DNA of 15,417 nt from Candidatus Melainabacteria bacterium. GTDB taxonomy: Bacteria; Cyanobacteriota; Vampirovibrionia; Obscuribacterales; Obscuribacteraceae. Position numbers and translations under genes: made by a program. The DNA is taken from the NCBI GenBank assembly GCA_003175915.1, contig PSRH01000192.1, positions 1-15,417 of the forward strand, written 5' to 3'. Each line of letters opens with the position of its first letter. Positions within the stretch are counted from its first letter, which is position 1. A model generated the notes under the pieces. That model made no database searches, was not told the DNA's origin, and saw nothing but the letters and a program-made list of their open reading frames with translations. Shown here piece by piece: positions 13,811-15,417 of this stretch.

Positions 13811-13832
13811 GTAGAACCGCTTTCAGTAGACT
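13804..13832 (+). promoter_or_regulatory. Possible promoter of the His-rich gene
   Basis: ATGACT (13804-13809, four of six to TTGACA), a 17-base spacer and TAGACT (13827-13832, four of six to TATAAT) precede the gene by about 30 bases, predicting a leader of roughly 22 bases that contains the ribosome site AGAGGTG (13851-13857). Confidence 0.35.
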
Positions 13833-13861
13833 AAAGTGGTTAGATTTTAAAGAGGTGAATT

Positions 13862-14074
13862 ATGAGTAAAAAGGCTTCGGAACATCACAAGAAAGCAGCA
13901 GAACATCATCGAAAGGCTGCTGATCATCACGAACAGGCATCGAAGCACCATGACAGCGGCAGCCACGAAAAAGCGGCACACCATGCTCAGACTGCTACAG
14001 GACACCATCTTCATGCAGAGCATCACGCTCACGAAGCAACGAAGTGCCACAGCGACGAATACGGAAACAAATAG
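13862..14074 (+). CDS. Small histidine-rich heptad-repeat protein
   Basis: A 70-residue protein with 18 His (26%). AGAGG at 13851-13855, six bases before the ATG, is a good ribosome site. His-His pairs recur every seven residues at 8-9, 15-16, 22-23 and 29-30. After a turn (DSGSHEKA, 31-38) they continue at 41, 48-49 and 54-55. Between them lie Ala, Lys and Glu, all helix formers. This predicts two helices folded into a hairpin, each with a ladder of His along one face. A single Cys (C62) lies near the end. I recall similar AAEHHxxAAxHH proteins in other bacteria, uncharacterised. Binding of nickel, copper, zinc or iron is a reasonable inference, and the iron-permease-family gene upstream supports a metal role weakly. 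There is no signal peptide. Confidence 0.9.
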   Translation: MSKKASEHHKKAAEHHRKAADHHEQASKHHDSGSHEKAAHHAQTATGHHLHAEHHAHEATKCHSDEYGNK

Positions 14075-14093
14075 CAGCCTGTATATCATTCCC

Positions 14094-14131
14094 GGGCAGC
14101 TCGATCACCATAGATCGGGCTGCCTTCTATT
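14094..14131 (+). terminator. Rho-independent terminator after the His-rich gene
   Basis: A 12-base stem, GGCAGCTCGATC (14095-14106) pairing with GATCGGGCTGCC (14113-14124) with a single G-U pair, closes a six-base loop ACCATA and is followed by TTCTATT. It begins 20 bases after the stop codon at 14074. Confidence 0.85.
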
Positions 14132-14176
14132 AAATGGTCCTACCTAATATGCTTGATACCATTAACGCTGGATTTT

Positions 14177-14204
14177 TTGATGACAGAGAGACAGGTATTA
14201 TTAA
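14177..14204 (+). promoter_or_regulatory. Possible promoter of the unknown gene at 14265
   Basis: TTGATG (14177-14182), a 16-base spacer and TATTAA (14199-14204) each match consensus at four of six positions. They follow the terminator and precede the gene by 60 bases, so a promoter is expected about here, though the sequence match alone is modest. Confidence 0.3.
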
Positions 14205-14264
14205 CAAATGATTTTGCAGACACATCTGACGCGCAGCTAAACTGAAAGGTCAATGGAGGCAATC

Positions 14265-15320
14265 ATGGAAAGCGAAAACATCTCTCAAGTAGATTTGCTG
14301 GCAAGCGTCACGCCTGAAAATGCAAGTGGAAGCTTCGGCAAGCACTGGGATTCGGGAACTCGCCATGAGCCGCCGGTACAAACAGATCTTGCCAATCATC
14401 ATCAAACGATTTTGAACTTGCTGGTCGAGACCCGGGAGTCTCAGAACCAGGGTTGGCTTGGAGATCTGGCTCAGCAAGTAGAGCATATAAACAAGGAAAC
14501 TCCTTCTAAACCGGTTGAACCAGAGACGTACGGCCGGCGCACCATTCTCAAATTAATGAACAAGATATTTGATGATTTTGAGCTGTTTTCGACGCAGTTC
14601 AACGAAACTAACTCCGGAAGCGAGTTGTTTATTAACTGTTCGAGACCGGAAACAAGGCGTCCCAGTTCTGAGCTAGCCGGTGATGGCACGATGCTACCGT
14701 TATATATGGACGGATATTTAGCTACAAGAAATTGGTCCTTGCTACTGCGGGGAACAAGAAACAAAATCAAGGTATTCGTTTTTCCATCTGAAGTATTGTT
14801 GGGCTTTCGCTCATCAACAGTCGGTGAATCGGACTTTCCGCCTCTATTTGAAATCGCAAGAGCAAAAGATCAAAACCGTCGAGGCTGGAAGATAGGTGAC
14901 AAATGGATCAGCCACGATCAACTTCCAATTCTTTCTGCACAGTTGTTTAGTGATTTCGTACGGCTGGCAGCAACGCCACCGGCTTATGCGGACATCCCAG
15001 CTCAGACAGCAACTGAATCAATGGAAATCGAACCACCGCCTTCAGCTTCAGCAGCTAACGATGCACCGGCTACTGACCAGATCCAAAGCAATGAGTTGCC
15101 CAAACAGGTGCTGCTTGATCCAGCCGTGCTCGAGGCTTGCAAAGTAATTTCGATCGTTGTCGATCAAAATCTCCATCGTTTACTCCAGCAAAGCAAACAT
15201 TCTATAGAGACAAAGCAGTTCGACCAGTTTTATGACATCCAACAGCTCATAGAAAAACTGGGAGCATTGAAATCATTCGTTGGCACAACTTCCGAACAAA
15301 TTGCTCCAGCCAACCGCTAA
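14265..15320 (+). CDS. Protein of unknown function with central globular domain and Pro/Ala linker
   Basis: A 351-residue protein; I do not recognise the family. ATG 14265 is preferred because GGAGG (14255-14259) lies five bases upstream; ATG 14253 in the same frame would add four residues and has a weaker site. There is no signal peptide or membrane segment. Residues 1-85 look flexible. A likely globular domain spans about 90-236, with helical LMNKIFDDFELFSTQF, then strands around MLPLYMDGYLATRNWSLLLRG and IKVFVFPSEVLLGF, then GWKIGDKWISHDQLPILSAQLFSDFVRLA. A linker rich in Pro, Ala, Ser and Thr (about 237-275) leads to a helical C-terminal region (283-339). The gene is isolated between a terminator and the window end. 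Aromatic and charged residues in the central part suggest a folded binding domain, but no catalytic motif is visible. Confidence 0.85.
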   Translation: MESENISQVDLLASVTPENASGSFGKHWDSGTRHEPPVQTDLANHHQTILNLLVETRESQNQGWLGDLAQQVEHINKETPSKPVEPETYGRRTILKLMNKIFDDFELFSTQFNETNSGSELFINCSRPETRRPSSELAGDGTMLPLYMDGYLATRNWSLLLRGTRNKIKVFVFPSEVLLGFRSSTVGESDFPPLFEIARAKDQNRRGWKIGDKWISHDQLPILSAQLFSDFVRLAATPPAYADIPAQTATESMEIEPPPSASAANDAPATDQIQSNELPKQVLLDPAVLEACKVISIVVDQNLHRLLQQSKHSIETKQFDQFYDIQQLIEKLGALKSFVGTTSEQIAPANR

Positions 15321-15375
15321 CAAATCGACTCTTCACAGAGTATGATTAACTCTTTCAGCAAGGAATCTGACTGAG

Positions 15376-15417
15376 TTGATAGACAAATACCGTAATGACG
15401 GAGCTGTGAAGGCTATG
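15376..15417 (+). CDS. Possible first codons of a gene running off the right edge
   Basis: TTG 15376 opens a frame of 14 codons to the window end (MIDKYRNDGAVKAM if initiated there), with AAGGA at 15360-15364 eleven bases upstream. The frame is open back to 15346. The ATG at 15415 is an alternative start. This is too short to judge. Confidence 0.3.
   Translation, partial: MIDKYRNDGAVKAM

Noticed and set aside
15342..15374. Ten-codon frame (MINSFSKESD) before the right-edge frame, as a leader peptide
   Set aside because: No ribosome site of its own and too short to separate from chance.

Overview
The window is about 15.4 kb of bacterial chromosomal DNA at medium GC, apart from a very GC-rich repeat at the left edge. 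It is densely coded: no gap between genes exceeds about 235 bases. I see no tRNA, rRNA, CRISPR array, integrase or transposase. A transmembrane Hanks-type Ser/Thr kinase next to a secreted kinesin-light-chain-type TPR protein, along with low-affinity iron permease and BMP-family genes, suggests a large-genome environmental bacterium. The kinase and TPR sequences look most like what I recall from the non-photosynthetic cyanobacterial relatives (Melainabacteria/Vampirovibrionia, Obscuribacterales type). That is an inference from style; Acidobacteria- or Planctomycetes-like hosts are not excluded.

Layout, left to right. (1) 1-186: the 3' end of a gene whose product ends in a Gly/Pro-rich tandem repeat. 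(2) 233-1549, minus: a zinc-independent MDR/quinone-oxidoreductase-type enzyme and a tightly coupled small Cys-containing protein I do not recognise. (3) 1672-5575, plus: a likely operon of a secreted or membrane-anchored unknown protein with a Gly/Pro-rich tail, a transmembrane Ser/Thr kinase, and an exported TPR protein; an MFS_3 exporter (5665-6969) follows on the same strand. (4) 9766-6998, minus: an ABC-2 type exporter operon (ATPase, permease, then a membrane-anchored thioredoxin-fold/TPR-like protein without a CxxC), with overlapping junctions. (5) 10000-11103, plus: an orphan BMP-family periplasmic binding protein. (6) 13099-11112, minus: an ArsR-SRPBCC-DUF899 operon, probably extended by an alkyltransferase-like (ATL) DNA-repair protein. 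(7) 13304-14074, plus: a low-affinity iron permease family protein and a 70-residue His-rich heptad protein, followed by a clear Rho-independent terminator. (8) 14265-15320, plus: a 351-residue protein of unknown family, and possibly the first codons of another gene at the right edge.

How they may work together. The kinase, TPR and Gly/Pro-tail proteins read as a signalling and envelope module: a cytoplasmic kinase domain on one side of the membrane, with an exported TPR partner and an exported or anchored unknown protein on the other. The ArsR operon has an unusually readable control region: a consensus -35, a 17-base spacer, a -10 inside a TTAAC-N6-GTTAA palindrome, and a predicted transcript that begins at the ATG. 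This implies a leaderless, self-repressed regulator. The ATL protein has Trp where active alkyltransferases have Cys (PWHR), so it should flag alkylated guanine rather than repair it.

The best candidates for something undescribed are the His-rich heptad protein with its inverted-repeat promoter, the unknown proteins at 233-550 and 14265-15320, the ABC-linked thioredoxin-fold/TPR protein, and the kinase operon with its Gly/Pro-tailed first gene.
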